A stretch of DNA of 56,704 nucleotides from Burkholderiales bacterium (GTDB lineage Bacteria > Pseudomonadota > Gammaproteobacteria > Burkholderiales > Casimicrobiaceae): assembly GCA_025354165.1 (NCBI GenBank), contig JANXNI010000059.1, forward strand, positions 1 through 56,704, written 5' to 3'. Made by a program: the position numbers and the translations under genes. Positions 17,734 through 26,495 of this stretch are shown in pieces (the stretch's first letter is position 1; each line of letters opens with the position of its first letter). The notes under the pieces are model-generated. The model did not search any database. It was not told the DNA's origin and saw nothing but the letters and a program-made list of their open reading frames with translations.

Positions 17734-18141
17734 ATGAAAAAAACCGGTTCTGATATTCACCTGACACTCGTGCAGGTCGTGATGAGCGCCGCTGTCGCGC
17801 TCTTCTGGGTGTCGACGTCGCATGCGTTAACAGCGTCCGCAGATGTTCCTCTGCGCGATCCGTGGGTACCTGCTGACACGCGCAAGGCGGCGGCCGCTGC
17901 ACCAGCGCCGGTCGCCACCAGCGGCGCCGATCTCAAAAAACAGGTTGAACTGAAACTCAAGAAATCGTTTGACGCGGCGCTTGTCAATGGCGACGGCACG
18001 CTGAGCGCAGCTCAGGCAGACGCCGCAGGCCTTGGCTTCGTGGTGAAGCACTTCAACGAAATTGATCAACGCAAGCTGGGCGTAGTGCGTTTTGAAGACG
18101 TCACTCGCTTTATGAACTCGCGCGGGGCACGGTTGGATTGA
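17734..18141 (+). CDS. Small secreted EF-hand-like protein
   Basis: The 135-residue product starts at ATG with GGAG upstream. An N-terminal signal (VVMSAAVALFWVSTSHA) is followed by a Pro/Ala-rich linker and a C-terminal calcium-binding-like module: FDAALVNGDGTLSAAQADA, then VVKHFNEIDQRKLGVVRFED. The first loop keeps the G-D-G pattern of an EF-hand but lacks the usual first aspartate, so calcium binding is uncertain. It lies 24 bases after the S10 peptidase gene and may be co-expressed with it. I do not recognise a named family. Confidence 0.75.
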   Translation: MKKTGSDIHLTLVQVVMSAAVALFWVSTSHALTASADVPLRDPWVPADTRKAAAAAPAPVATSGADLKKQVELKLKKSFDAALVNGDGTLSAAQADAAGLGFVVKHFNEIDQRKLGVVRFEDVTRFMNSRGARLD

Positions 18142-18173
18142 ATCGGCGAGCAGAGCGCGCTGAGCTAGAGCAT

Positions 18174-18289
18174 CAACTTTTTGCTGAAAGCCATATTTAA
18201 CTGGGGCTGCAGCCTGATTTTACAGATAGTCAACTATCCAACAAATGAGCCTCTGTCCTCCGTGTAGTATGGGCTACAAGAAAAAGTTG
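18174..18289. repeat. 116-bp gene-end palindrome, copy C
   Basis: It begins CAACTTTTTGCTGAAAGCC and ends AGAAAAAGTTG, the same terminal pattern with a compensating G-to-A change on both ends, and has CAGATAGTCAACTATC in the centre. It lies 32 bases after the EF-hand gene stop and 17 bases before the stop of the convergent DapA-like gene. Confidence 0.8.
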
Positions 18290-18306
18290 TTTTCATCATC
18301 ACGCCC

Positions 18307-19236
18307 CTAAACATTCGCCCGCGCGTCCACCCGAGCCACGCGCGACAGCAAATAATCCACTTCGGCCCGAGCGACCGATGACAACGCCGCACCGGGTTTG
18401 CGCAGCGTGTCGTGGCTCAGAATGCCTCGCTTCATCATCACATATTTGCGCACCGCGAGGCCGGGACCGGGCTGTTGCTCGTAGCGTATAAGTGGCAGGT
18501 GGGCATCGAACAAATCGTGCGCTTCGTCGCGTTTGCCTTCCGTCGATAGACGTACCACGTCGACCAGCATGTCGGGGAAACAGTAGCCCGTATTCGCGCC
18601 GTCCGCGCCGCGCTCCATCTCGAAATCGAGGAAGAGGGCGTTGTTGCCGCAGAGGATCGAAATGTGGCGCATTGAGCCGTCTTTCTCGTAGCCGCGTAAG
18701 GTTGATATCTTGTCGAGCCCCGGCCAGTCCTCGTGTTTAAGCATCACACACGCCGCGTTTTCCATCACGATGCGGCGAATCACGGCGGGCGTCATCTGCA
18801 CCGAAAACGTGAGCGGATAGTCCTGAATCACAAACGGCACGTCGCCGCCAATCGCATCACTTGCCTGCTTGTAATAAGTCGCGATTTGATCGTCGGTGCG
18901 CAGCGTGTTGGGTGGTGCGATCATCACGCCTGCGGCACCCGCATCCATCGCGTCACGCGTGAGCGCGCGCATCGCCGCGAAGCCCGGCGCGGAGACGCCG
19001 ACGACGACCGGCAGCGCACCGGCGCGTTTAATCACGCGCTTCACGACATCGACGGATTCCGCATGCTCAAGCTTTGGCGCTTCGCCGAGCTGACCGAGTA
19101 CGGTGATGCCGGTCACGCCACTTGCGATGAAAAAGTCGGTCATTCGGTCAATGGACGAAGTGTCGATTGCGCCGTCGGGCATGAACGGCGTTGGCGCGAT
19201 GACGATAACGCCGGAAGCGGCAGAGTTAAGTTTCAC
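18307..19236 (-). CDS. Dihydrodipicolinate synthase/N-acetylneuraminate lyase family protein
   Basis: This is a class I aldolase/dehydratase of the DapA superfamily, 309 residues, TIM barrel. It shows the early motif APTPFMPDGAID, a GQLGEAPKL loop in place of the usual GTTGE-type motif, VVGVSAPG, the tyrosine in QDYPLTF and the Schiff-base lysine in VMLKHEDWPG. It is unlikely to be the lysine-pathway DapA, because it sits with a Bug receptor and opposite an IlvD/Edd-type dehydratase. A 2-keto-3-deoxy sugar-acid aldolase or dehydratase role is plausible but inferred from context only. Confidence 0.88.
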   Translation of the reverse strand: MKLNSAASGVIVIAPTPFMPDGAIDTSSIDRMTDFFIASGVTGITVLGQLGEAPKLEHAESVDVVKRVIKRAGALPVVVGVSAPGFAAMRALTRDAMDAGAAGVMIAPPNTLRTDDQIATYYKQASDAIGGDVPFVIQDYPLTFSVQMTPAVIRRIVMENAACVMLKHEDWPGLDKISTLRGYEKDGSMRHISILCGNNALFLDFEMERGADGANTGYCFPDMLVDVVRLSTEGKRDEAHDLFDAHLPLIRYEQQPGPGLAVRKYVMMKRGILSHDTLRKPGAALSSVARAEVDYLLSRVARVDARANV

Positions 19237-19291
19237 GACGGAGTGCCTAAAAAGTTAGCAAATAGAAGTCACAGGGCGGAGAAGACGCAAT

Positions 19292-20269
19292 TTAATCGCC
19301 CTTGATATTCCCGTCCTTGATCACCTGAGTCCACATTGCCACTTCATTGCGAATCGCCTGCGTCGCCTGTTCTGGTGTTGTCCACGTAGCGTTCGCACCT
19401 TGCGCCAGCATCGAGTCTTTCACGTCCTGCTGCTCCAGAATTCCTTTGAGCGCGCTGTTAAGTTTGGCAATGATCGGAGCCGGCGTTCCGGCGGGCGCGA
19501 GGATGCCGAACATTGAGCTGACGTCAAAGCCTTTGAGGCCCGCTTCGGGCGCGGTGGGCACGCCGGGGAACGACGGAATCGGCAGCGTTGTTGCCGTCGC
19601 CAGCGCGCGCAGTTTGCCCGCCTTGACGTGGCCCTGGGAGGCAGGTGCGGTTTCGATCATCATCTGCACCTGACCACCGATCAGATCCGTCATCGCCGGG
19701 CCGCTGCCTTTGTACGGCACATGCAGCAGCTTGACGCCAACGAGTCGCTGAAACATTTCACCGGCGAGATGTTGCGGCGAACCGTTGCCCGAAGACGCGT
19801 AGGTGATGCCGCCAGGATTTGCTTTCGCAAGCGCAATCAGTTCATTGAGCGTGTTCGCTTTCACGGCGGGATTGACGACAAACACGAGGGGCACGCGACC
19901 CACGATGGCGACGGGTGCAAAGCTCTTCTCCATATCAAACTGCGCGGACGCTGCGGAGAGCACGCTGCTGATTGAGTGGCTCGTGAGCGCACCCATGAGC
20001 AGGGTGTAGCCATCAGGCTTTTCCTTGGCGACGATCGCAGCGCCAAGATTCCCGGTCGCCCCCGCGCGATTGTCCACGATCACCGTTTGCCCTAACGCCG
20101 TCGAGAGTTTTTGCGCCATCACGCGGCCGATCACGTCGGTCGCTCCGCCTGGCGGATACGGCACAACGAGTTTGATCGGTTTCTCGGGATACTGCGCGTG
20201 AGCGACAGCCGCGACGAAGGCGAAAGCAACACTCGCCGCACGAACAAGTGACAACGAAAATGGATTCAC
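19292..20269 (-). CDS. Bug/TctC-family periplasmic solute receptor
   Basis: This is a second Bug receptor, about 325 residues from the GTG at 20269, which has AAGGAC upstream and gives a proper signal peptide (FAFVAAVAHA-QYP). The frame stays open seven codons further upstream, but the extension would spoil the signal. Family signatures are EKPIKLVVPYPPGGATD, GQTVIVDNRAGATGNLGA and LLHVPYKGSGPAMTDLIGGQ. It precedes the DapA-like gene by 55 bases on the same strand, so the pair probably forms an operon that delivers and processes an unknown acid. It is transcribed away from the dehydratase gene at 20448. Confidence 0.92.
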   Translation of the reverse strand: MNPFSLSLVRAASVAFAFVAAVAHAQYPEKPIKLVVPYPPGGATDVIGRVMAQKLSTALGQTVIVDNRAGATGNLGAAIVAKEKPDGYTLLMGALTSHSISSVLSAASAQFDMEKSFAPVAIVGRVPLVFVVNPAVKANTLNELIALAKANPGGITYASSGNGSPQHLAGEMFQRLVGVKLLHVPYKGSGPAMTDLIGGQVQMMIETAPASQGHVKAGKLRALATATTLPIPSFPGVPTAPEAGLKGFDVSSMFGILAPAGTPAPIIAKLNSALKGILEQQDVKDSMLAQGANATWTTPEQATQAIRNEVAMWTQVIKDGNIKGD

Positions 20270-20447
20270 GGCACAGTCCTTCTGGAGCAAATTAATTGCC
20301 GTGAGTATCGCCGCAGCCGCGTCGCGGGCGACTGTCGCGATTCAGTTTATGCATAGCTGGCACGGAGCACTGAGCTTTGTCGTGGTGGTGCTCAGGAGAA
20401 TGACATCTTGCAAGCTTGTGACACGCTGTCTCGCATATGCTTGGACT

Positions 20448-22208
20448 ATGAAAGATTCCACATACGCCGCCAACGCAACGCCCGTGCCGCCAGCCGCGAC
20501 CGGCATGCGAAAAGGCCTCACCAGCTACGGTGATTCGGGCTTCTCGCTGTTTCTGCGCAAGGCCTTCATCAAGGGGGCGGGATTCACCGATTCCGCGCTG
20601 GATCGTCCGGTCATTGGCATTGCAAATACTGGCAGTGCTTATAACCCGTGCCACGGCAATATGCCGCAGCTCATCGAGGCCGTGAAGCGCGGCATCATGC
20701 TCGCGGGTGGCCTGCCGATGGACTTCCCGACGATTTCTCTGCACGAGAGTTTTGCCACGCCAACCAGCATGTATCTGCGCAATCTGATGTCGATCGACAC
20801 CGAGGAAATGATTCGCGCGCAGCCGATGGATGCGGTGGTGCTGATTGGCGGTTGTGACAAAACCGTACCTGCGCAATTGATGGGTGCGGCGTCGGCGAAC
20901 ATCCCGTCGATTGTGCTGATCACGGGTTCGATGCTTACCGGATCGCACCGCTCCGAACGCGTGGGTGCGTGCACCGATTGCCGTCGCTACTGGGGCAAAT
21001 ATCGCGCGGACGAAGTGGACGACGCAGAGATTGCCGAGGTGAACAATCAACTCGTTGCGAGCGTCGGTACGTGCTCGGTTATGGGTACGGCGAGCACGAT
21101 GGCTTGCATCGCAGAGGCATTGGGAATGACGGTGCCCGGCGGCGCGTCGCCGCCAGCGGTTACAGCGGATCGTATTCGCGTGGCCGAAGAAACCGGAGCG
21201 TTGGCCGTCAAGATCGCGCATGAGCGGTTAACGATTGACAAGGTGCTCACGGCAAAATCGTTCGAGAACGCAATGCGCGTGTTGCTGGCGATTGGCGGCT
21301 CAACGAATGGCATCGTGCATCTCACGGCAATTGGCGGTCGCTTGGGTTTCGATATTGATTTGAAAGCACTCGACCGCATGGGCCGCGACACGCCGGTGCT
21401 GCTCGATTTGAAGCCGTCCGGCCAGCACTACATGGAAGATTTTCACCATGCGGGCGGGATGGCAACGCTGCTACGCGAACTGAAACCATTGCTGCATCTC
21501 GATGCGCTGACCGTTAGCGGTCGCACGCTGGGAGAAGAGATCGACGCGGCAGGCGCGGGCTTCAGGCAGGACGTCATACGGTCTCGTGACAACCCAATCT
21601 ATCCGCAGGGCGGTATCGCAGTGCTTCAGGGCAATCTGGCGCCTGGCGGGGCGATCATCAAGCAGTCGGCGGCCGATCCCAAGCTCATGGAGCATGAAGG
21701 TCGCGCGGTTGTATTCGAGAACGCAGCCGATCTTGCGACGCGCATTGATCGCGATGACCTCGACGTGACGGCGGACGACATCATCGTGCTCAAAAACATC
21801 GGGCCGAAAGGCGCACCCGGCATGCCGGAAGCGGGCTATATCCCGATACCGAAAAAGCTTGCACGCGCGGGCGTGAAGGACATTGTGCGTATCTCCGATG
21901 GTCGCATGAGTGGCACCGCGTTTGGCACGATTGTGTTGCATGTCGTACCGGAGTCCGCGATGGGCGGACCGCTCGCGTATGTGCAGAACGGGGATCGCAT
22001 TCGCCTGAGCGTGGCGAATCGTGAGATCGCGTTGCTGATTAGTGATGAAGAGCTTGCGCGTCGTGCCGCCAAAAAACCGGTCGTAATTCCTACCGCTAGT
22101 CGCGGCTATCACAAGCTCTTTCTGCAAACCGTGACACAAGCCGATCAGGGCGTCGATTTTGATTTTTTACGTGGCACCGAACCGCGCGGAGCGATCCCAA
22201 AAATGTAG
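20448..22208 (+). CDS. IlvD/Edd-family dehydratase (sugar-acid dehydratase-like)
   Basis: The family contains dihydroxy-acid dehydratase, 6-phosphogluconate dehydratase and aldonate dehydratases, which use an iron-sulfur cluster to remove water. From ATG 20448 the protein is 586 residues, the normal length. Cluster and metal motifs are NPCHGNMP, IGGCDKTVPAQ and VGTCSVMGTASTM, with GGSTNGIVHLTA, GRMSGTAFGTIVLH and PEAGYIPIPKK further on. The sequence GACTDCRRYWGKYRADE resembles the L-arabonate/xylonate branch more than IlvD proper. Divergence from a Bug/DapA-like operon fits a sugar-acid pathway. The frame extends upstream without a believable start. Confidence 0.9.
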   Translation: MKDSTYAANATPVPPAATGMRKGLTSYGDSGFSLFLRKAFIKGAGFTDSALDRPVIGIANTGSAYNPCHGNMPQLIEAVKRGIMLAGGLPMDFPTISLHESFATPTSMYLRNLMSIDTEEMIRAQPMDAVVLIGGCDKTVPAQLMGAASANIPSIVLITGSMLTGSHRSERVGACTDCRRYWGKYRADEVDDAEIAEVNNQLVASVGTCSVMGTASTMACIAEALGMTVPGGASPPAVTADRIRVAEETGALAVKIAHERLTIDKVLTAKSFENAMRVLLAIGGSTNGIVHLTAIGGRLGFDIDLKALDRMGRDTPVLLDLKPSGQHYMEDFHHAGGMATLLRELKPLLHLDALTVSGRTLGEEIDAAGAGFRQDVIRSRDNPIYPQGGIAVLQGNLAPGGAIIKQSAADPKLMEHEGRAVVFENAADLATRIDRDDLDVTADDIIVLKNIGPKGAPGMPEAGYIPIPKKLARAGVKDIVRISDGRMSGTAFGTIVLHVVPESAMGGPLAYVQNGDRIRLSVANREIALLISDEELARRAAKKPVVIPTASRGYHKLFLQTVTQADQGVDFDFLRGTEPRGAIPKM

Positions 22209-22283
22209 CGCCGCAGGGTGTGCACCAGAGTGGTCGCCCTGCCTTACGAGTATCCTTCACACACTTAACTTTGAAATGAAATC

Positions 22284-23486
22284 ATGGCCGCTTTGCTCGA
22301 CGCTCTTTACGCCCAAGCCGACGAATTTGTCCGTATTCGCCAGGACATTCACGAGAATCCAGAGCTTGCATATGAAGAGTTTCGCACCTCCGATATCGTC
22401 GCTGAAAAGCTTGCGAGCTGGGGTTACACGGTCGAGCGCGGCATTGGTGGCACGGGCGTTGTCGGGCAACTAAAGCGAGGCACCGGTAAGCGCAGCGTCG
22501 GTATTCGCGCCGACATGGACGCGCTGCCGATTGTTGAGACCAACACGTTTGGTTACTCCAGCCGCAAAGTCGGCGTGATGCATGCCTGTGGTCATGACGG
22601 CCACACGGCGATGCTGCTGGCAGCGGCGCGCTACCTGGCGAAAACCGGAAACTTTTCCGGCACCCTGAACCTGATATTCCAGCCCGCCGAAGAGGGTCAG
22701 GGCGGTGCCAAGCGCATGATGGACGAAGGCCTCTTCACCAAGTATCCCTGTGACGCAATCTTTGCCATGCACAACTCGCCGGGTGAAGCGCAAGGCACGT
22801 TCCACCTTCGCAGCGGCCCGACGATGGCGTCCGCTGAAAACGTCACGATTACGCTGCACGGGGTTGGCGGACACGGCGCATTCCCCCATCGCGCCACCGA
22901 TCCGATTGTGGCGGCGGCGAGCATTGTCATGGCGCTGCAAACGATTGTTTCGCGCAATATTGACCCGCAGTCCACGGCGGTCATCACTGTGGGCGCGCTG
23001 AATTCCGGCGTCGCCAACAACGTGATCCCGGCGAGTGCGACGTTGAAGCTCAGCGTGCGGTCACTGGATCGTGATGTTCGCAATACGCTCGAAACGCGCA
23101 TTTGCGCACTCGTCAACTCGCAGGCCGAGAGCTTCGGCGTTCGCGCCGAGATCCACTATCAGCGGAACTATCCCGTCTTGGTGAACTCCGAGACTGAAAC
23201 CCACTTTGCCTACGGCGTAGCGCGTGATCTCGTTGGCGATGCCAAGGTTGTGTACCCTGCGCCTGCACTCACGGGCAGCGAGGATTTCGCCTTCATGCTG
23301 GAAAAATTGCCGGGGTGCTACCTGTTCATTGGCAATGGTGACGGCGGTGTCGGAACCGACGGAAAACCGACTAGCGCGTGCATGGTGCACAACCCCGGAT
23401 ACAACTTTAATGACGCCAATATTGGCGTCGGTTCGGCGTACTGGGTTGCATTGACGCAGCGGTATCTCACCGACGCCAATCTCTAG
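22284..23486 (+). CDS. M20-family amidohydrolase (hippurate hydrolase/aminoacylase-like)
   Basis: This metal-dependent hydrolase cleaves N-acyl amino acids or similar amides. The 400-residue protein shows the M20 metal ligands in order: GIRADMDALPI, HACGHDGHTAMLLAAARYL and FQPAEEGQGGAKRMMDEG, the dimerisation-domain segment GVGGHGAFPHRATDPIV, and TGSEDFAFMLEKLPGCY near the end. It has no signal peptide, so it is cytoplasmic. It lies 75 bases after the dehydratase gene on the same strand, which may or may not be functional linkage. The exact substrate cannot be read from sequence. Confidence 0.92.
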   Translation: MAALLDALYAQADEFVRIRQDIHENPELAYEEFRTSDIVAEKLASWGYTVERGIGGTGVVGQLKRGTGKRSVGIRADMDALPIVETNTFGYSSRKVGVMHACGHDGHTAMLLAAARYLAKTGNFSGTLNLIFQPAEEGQGGAKRMMDEGLFTKYPCDAIFAMHNSPGEAQGTFHLRSGPTMASAENVTITLHGVGGHGAFPHRATDPIVAAASIVMALQTIVSRNIDPQSTAVITVGALNSGVANNVIPASATLKLSVRSLDRDVRNTLETRICALVNSQAESFGVRAEIHYQRNYPVLVNSETETHFAYGVARDLVGDAKVVYPAPALTGSEDFAFMLEKLPGCYLFIGNGDGGVGTDGKPTSACMVHNPGYNFNDANIGVGSAYWVALTQRYLTDANL

Positions 23487-23663
23487 CGCCTGCTGTAAGC
23501 GCTACGAAGCGTGATTAAGGCTCAATCACCCATTTCCACAAGGGTTTCAGGGGCATCATGCGCACGCGGATTTGCGTTCAGTGTATTGGCGAACTGTCAT
23601 AAGATTGCAGGCCGAAATTCCCGCGCGCGCAGCACTTAGCCTGCGCGTTCGCACCCATTACTC

Positions 23664-24419
23664 ATGTTCGACCGAATATCTGAAGACATTCAAGCGATCC
23701 GCAGCAAAGATCCGGCGGCGCGCGGCGCATTGGATATCTGGCTTTCATATCCCGGTTTCCACGCGATTCGTTTTCACCGGATTGCTAACGCGTTGTGGCG
23801 CGGTGGGTTCAAGCGCACGGGGCGCTGGGTATCGCACTGTGCGCGTTTTTTCACCGGCATCGAGATTCATCCCGGCGCGTTCATTGGTCGTCGCGTGTTC
23901 ATTGATCATGGAATGGGCATTGTCATCGGTGAGACCGCTGAGGTGCACGACGACTGTACGATTTATCAGGGGGTGACGCTGGGCGGTACGTCTCTGGAGC
24001 GCGGTGCCAAAAGACACCCGACGCTAGAGAAAGGCGTGATCGTGAGCGCAGGTGCGAAAGTGCTCGGCAGCTTTACGGTCGGGGAAGGTGCAAGCATCGG
24101 CTCCAATTCGGTGGTGCTGAAAGCGGTGCCGCCGGGAGCGACGGCGGTCGGCATTCCCGCGCGCATCATCACCAAAGAGACCAAAGACGGTCGCGAGGCA
24201 ACGGCAAAAAAGATTGGCTTCTCGGCCTACGGCATTTCCGCCGATCTTGATGATCCTCTGGTGCAGGCGATTCACAAATTGCTGGACCACAGCGCCGCAC
24301 AGGACGCACGATTGAACGCCATTTGTGCCGCACTCGCTACGCAGGGCATGGACTGCGCATCGCTCGGTGGCAAACCGGTGGACGCGAAGGCCATTGAGAA
24401 ATTGATGGATTCGGATTGA
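23664..24419 (+). CDS. cysE: Serine O-acetyltransferase CysE
   Basis: CysE acetylates serine with acetyl-CoA, the first step of cysteine synthesis. The 251-residue protein has the helical N-terminal domain (FDRISEDIQAIRSKDPAA, HAIRFHRIANALW) and the left-handed beta-helix of hexapeptide repeats: IHPGAFIGRRVFIDHGMG, IVIGETAEVHDDCTIYQG and VTLGGTSLERGAKRHP, ending VVLKAVPPGATAVGIPARI. The 177 bases upstream hold no other gene, so it probably has its own promoter. Confidence 0.95.
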   Translation: MFDRISEDIQAIRSKDPAARGALDIWLSYPGFHAIRFHRIANALWRGGFKRTGRWVSHCARFFTGIEIHPGAFIGRRVFIDHGMGIVIGETAEVHDDCTIYQGVTLGGTSLERGAKRHPTLEKGVIVSAGAKVLGSFTVGEGASIGSNSVVLKAVPPGATAVGIPARIITKETKDGREATAKKIGFSAYGISADLDDPLVQAIHKLLDHSAAQDARLNAICAALATQGMDCASLGGKPVDAKAIEKLMDSD

Positions 24420-24550
24420 TCGGCTGATGTCACTTGTGCGGGCGCAGGGGCGGACTCCATTGCTTCCGGTCGCGCCCAAGGCTGAATCTGCATTACCGAC
24501 AGTGACGAGCGTGACGCCAGAGTCGGCGCGTATTATTTTTCACCGAATAT

Positions 24551-24576
24551 GGAATAAAACCGAGTCTCTGAGTGTT
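24551..24576 (+). promoter_or_regulatory. Candidate ECF-sigma promoter
   Basis: GGAATAAA (24551-24558) and GTGTT (24572-24576) are set 16 bases apart counted from GGAAT, ahead of a gene cluster that itself encodes an ECF sigma factor and its anti-sigma. Such GGAA-type -35 elements with GT-rich -10 elements are typical for ECF factors that activate their own operon. The assignment is inferred from pattern and position. Confidence 0.45.
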
Positions 24577-24615
24577 TACCGTTGGCGATCCCGCGTTTTC
24601 TTTTGGAGTTCTCCC

Positions 24616-24993
24616 ATGTTGCGACTCACGACCCCGATTTCTGTATTGCTGTCTGGCCTGCTTTTGGCGTCCGGTGCCGCGATGGCCGCGCCTGCGATGG
24701 AGGCCGATGGCGTGCTCGTCGGCCCCAATAAAATGACTTTGTATACGTTCGACAAAGACCCTGCCGACAGCGGCAAGAGCGTATGCAACGGCCAATGTGC
24801 AACCAACTGGCCGCCGCTGATGGCGGGTGCCGATGGCAAAGCCGAAGGCGCATGGACCATCGTTACTCGCGACGATGGCGCTAAGCAGTTCGCGTACAAA
24901 GGCAAGCCGGTTTATTACTGGATGAAAGACACCAAGGCGGGCGACAAAACGGGCGAAGGTGTTGCCGGTGCCTGGCACGTTGCCAAACCGTAA
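24616..24993 (+). CDS. Secreted Yx(F/W/Y)xxD-repeat protein (COG4315-type)
   Basis: The 125-residue product starts at the ATG at 24616 with GGAG just upstream; the frame remains open to 24427 but only this start yields a signal peptide (SGLLLASGAAMA). Two copies of the repeat are visible: MTLYTFDKDPADSGKSVCNG with two cysteines nearby (CNGQCATNWPP), and KPVYYWMKDTKAGDKTG. The family is secreted or periplasmic and of unknown function. It is the first gene of an apparent operon with an ECF sigma factor (13 bases later) and its anti-sigma. Confidence 0.88.
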   Translation: MLRLTTPISVLLSGLLLASGAAMAAPAMEADGVLVGPNKMTLYTFDKDPADSGKSVCNGQCATNWPPLMAGADGKAEGAWTIVTRDDGAKQFAYKGKPVYYWMKDTKAGDKTGEGVAGAWHVAKP

Positions 24994-25006
24994 TCCGAGC
25001 TAGCGC

Positions 25007-25564
25007 ATGGGTGTTGAGCAGGCGCTACCGCATATTCCGCGACTGCGGCGATATGCACGCCTGCTCACCGGCAATCGCGAGCGCGCGGATGACCTCCTGC
25101 AGGACACGCTGGAGCGGGCGTGTCGCAAGTGGTCGCTCTGGCAACCGCAACTGCCGGGTCCTCAAGGGTCCATTGGCTCTGGCCTTCGCGGCTGGCTGCT
25201 GTCGATGATGCATAACGTATTTGTCAATCAGGTGCGTGCACCGCCGAATGAAACGGCGCTCGATGATTTCGGGGAAGACGCGGCGCATGAGCCGTTCGCA
25301 CATACCGCCGATCGGCTGGATTTGCAGGCGGCGCTGCTGCAACTGAGCCCCGGTTTGCGCGAAATTATTCTGCTTGTCTGTATTGAAGAATGCAGCTATG
25401 CCGAGGCCGCGCAAGTGCTCGGCGTGCCGGTCGGCACCATCATGTCGCGGCTTTCACGCGCGCGTGAAAAATTGCGTGAACTCATGGATGAAACTGCACC
25501 GCGCTCCACCGTTGAGCCCACGTTAAAACTTGTGAAAGCGAGACCTGCCGATCATGGCCTCTGA
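25007..25564 (+). CDS. ECF-family RNA polymerase sigma factor
   Basis: This alternative sigma factor has 185 residues. Region 2 includes RRYARLLTGNRERADDLLQDTLERACRKW and the -10-recognition helix with GLRGWLLSMMHNVFVNQVR. Region 4 has LREIILLVCIEECSYAEAAQ and the helix-turn-helix VLGVPVGTIMSRLSRAREKLR. There is no region 1.1 or region 3, as expected for ECF factors. Its stop overlaps the anti-sigma start by eleven bases, showing translational coupling. A GGAATAAA element upstream of the operon may be its own target. Confidence 0.93.
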   Translation: MGVEQALPHIPRLRRYARLLTGNRERADDLLQDTLERACRKWSLWQPQLPGPQGSIGSGLRGWLLSMMHNVFVNQVRAPPNETALDDFGEDAAHEPFAHTADRLDLQAALLQLSPGLREIILLVCIEECSYAEAAQVLGVPVGTIMSRLSRAREKLRELMDETAPRSTVEPTLKLVKARPADHGL

Positions 25565-26369
25565 AACCATTCGACCCGTCAATGAGGCAGCGCTTCATGC
25601 GTTTGTCGACGGACAACTGGCTGCCAGCGACATCGAGCTAGTCAGCCAGTGGTTGCGCACGCACCCCGATGATGCGGCAAGGGTGGCGACATGGCAGGCG
25701 CAGCGCGCGCAGTTGCAGGTGCTGCATCGCGATGTGCTGGATGAGCCGGTGCCGATTGCACTGGCGCGGGCGCTGCGTCCGCGCCGCTTTGCTTCATGGC
25801 CGCACATGGCGGCAGCGGCCGCCCTGCTTGGCTTTGGCTGGATAGGCGGTTGGGCGACGCATGCTGCTTCGCCTGCAACACTTGTGGCTGACGGCCTGCC
25901 AGAATTTGTTCAGGAAGCTCGCGTTGCGCACGTCGTTTACACGCCGGAAAAACGGCATGCGGTGGAGGTGGGTGCGGATCAATCGAAGCACCTGATTGAG
26001 TGGCTGTCGCGACGTCTCGGCGCGCCGCTCACCGCGCCTGATTTGTCGGCGCAGGGGTACACGTTGATGGGCGGTCGTCTGCTGCCCGGCGAGCAGGCGC
26101 AATCGCGCGCGCAGTTCATGTACGAGCAGGCGTCCGGCGAGCGCGTGACGCTGCATGTGTCGGTGTTCGGCGCGAACGCGGTGCCCGCGTCAACGTCATT
26201 CCGCTTCGCGTCCGACGACGCGTCGAGCAGTTTTTATTGGGTGGATGGCCGCTACGGCTATGCCCTGACTGGCAAGCTGCCGCGCGCCTCGCTGGAGGCG
26301 TTGGCAAACGCGGCCTATGCGCAATTGTTGCCGGTTACCGCTTCTGGTTCTGGCGTGCGCACGCGGTGA
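25554..26369 (+). CDS. Membrane-anchored anti-sigma factor
   Basis: The protein has 271 residues. The cytoplasmic N-terminal part (VNEAALHAFVDGQLAASDIE) matches the short anti-sigma domain found in proteobacterial ECF partners. One transmembrane segment follows (about 81-103: HMAAAAALLGFGWIGGWATHA), then a periplasmic domain that includes YTPEKRHAVEVGADQSKHL and a LTAPDLSAQGYTLMGGRLLP segment. No zinc-binding HxxxCxxC motif is visible, so redox sensing by that route is unlikely. Overlap with the sigma gene supports a sigma/anti-sigma pair. Confidence 0.88.
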   Translation: MASETIRPVNEAALHAFVDGQLAASDIELVSQWLRTHPDDAARVATWQAQRAQLQVLHRDVLDEPVPIALARALRPRRFASWPHMAAAAALLGFGWIGGWATHAASPATLVADGLPEFVQEARVAHVVYTPEKRHAVEVGADQSKHLIEWLSRRLGAPLTAPDLSAQGYTLMGGRLLPGEQAQSRAQFMYEQASGERVTLHVSVFGANAVPASTSFRFASDDASSSFYWVDGRYGYALTGKLPRASLEALANAAYAQLLPVTASGSGVRTR

Positions 26370-26378
26370 CAGTCGTTA

Positions 26379-26495
26379 CAGCTTTTTAGTGAAACCGCCT
26401 TTAAATAAGGGCAAAGACCCGGTTTTGGCATAAATCAACTAACGACAGAAATCGCCTTCAAGCTCCTATTCAATAAGCGATTAGCAAAAAAGCTG
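26379..26495. repeat. 117-bp gene-end palindrome, copy D
   Basis: It begins CAGCTTTTTAGTGAAACCGC and ends AGCAAAAAAGCTG. The GGGGGCT pairs of other copies are replaced by ATAAGGGC on the left and AGCTCCTATT on the right. It starts nine bases after the anti-sigma stop. This is the only complete copy where the next gene runs in the same direction. Confidence 0.75.

Noticed and set aside
20292-21221. Long opposite-strand frame (309 codons) over the dehydratase gene
   Set aside because: It lies wholly over a gene with clear family motifs and translates to an Arg/His-rich sequence with no recognisable domain. The same holds for the long reverse frames over the DUF349, polyferredoxin and transglutaminase-like genes.
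24427-24615. Longer form of the secreted repeat protein
   Set aside because: The upstream frame has no ribosome binding site, would place the signal peptide internally, and contains the candidate ECF promoter.
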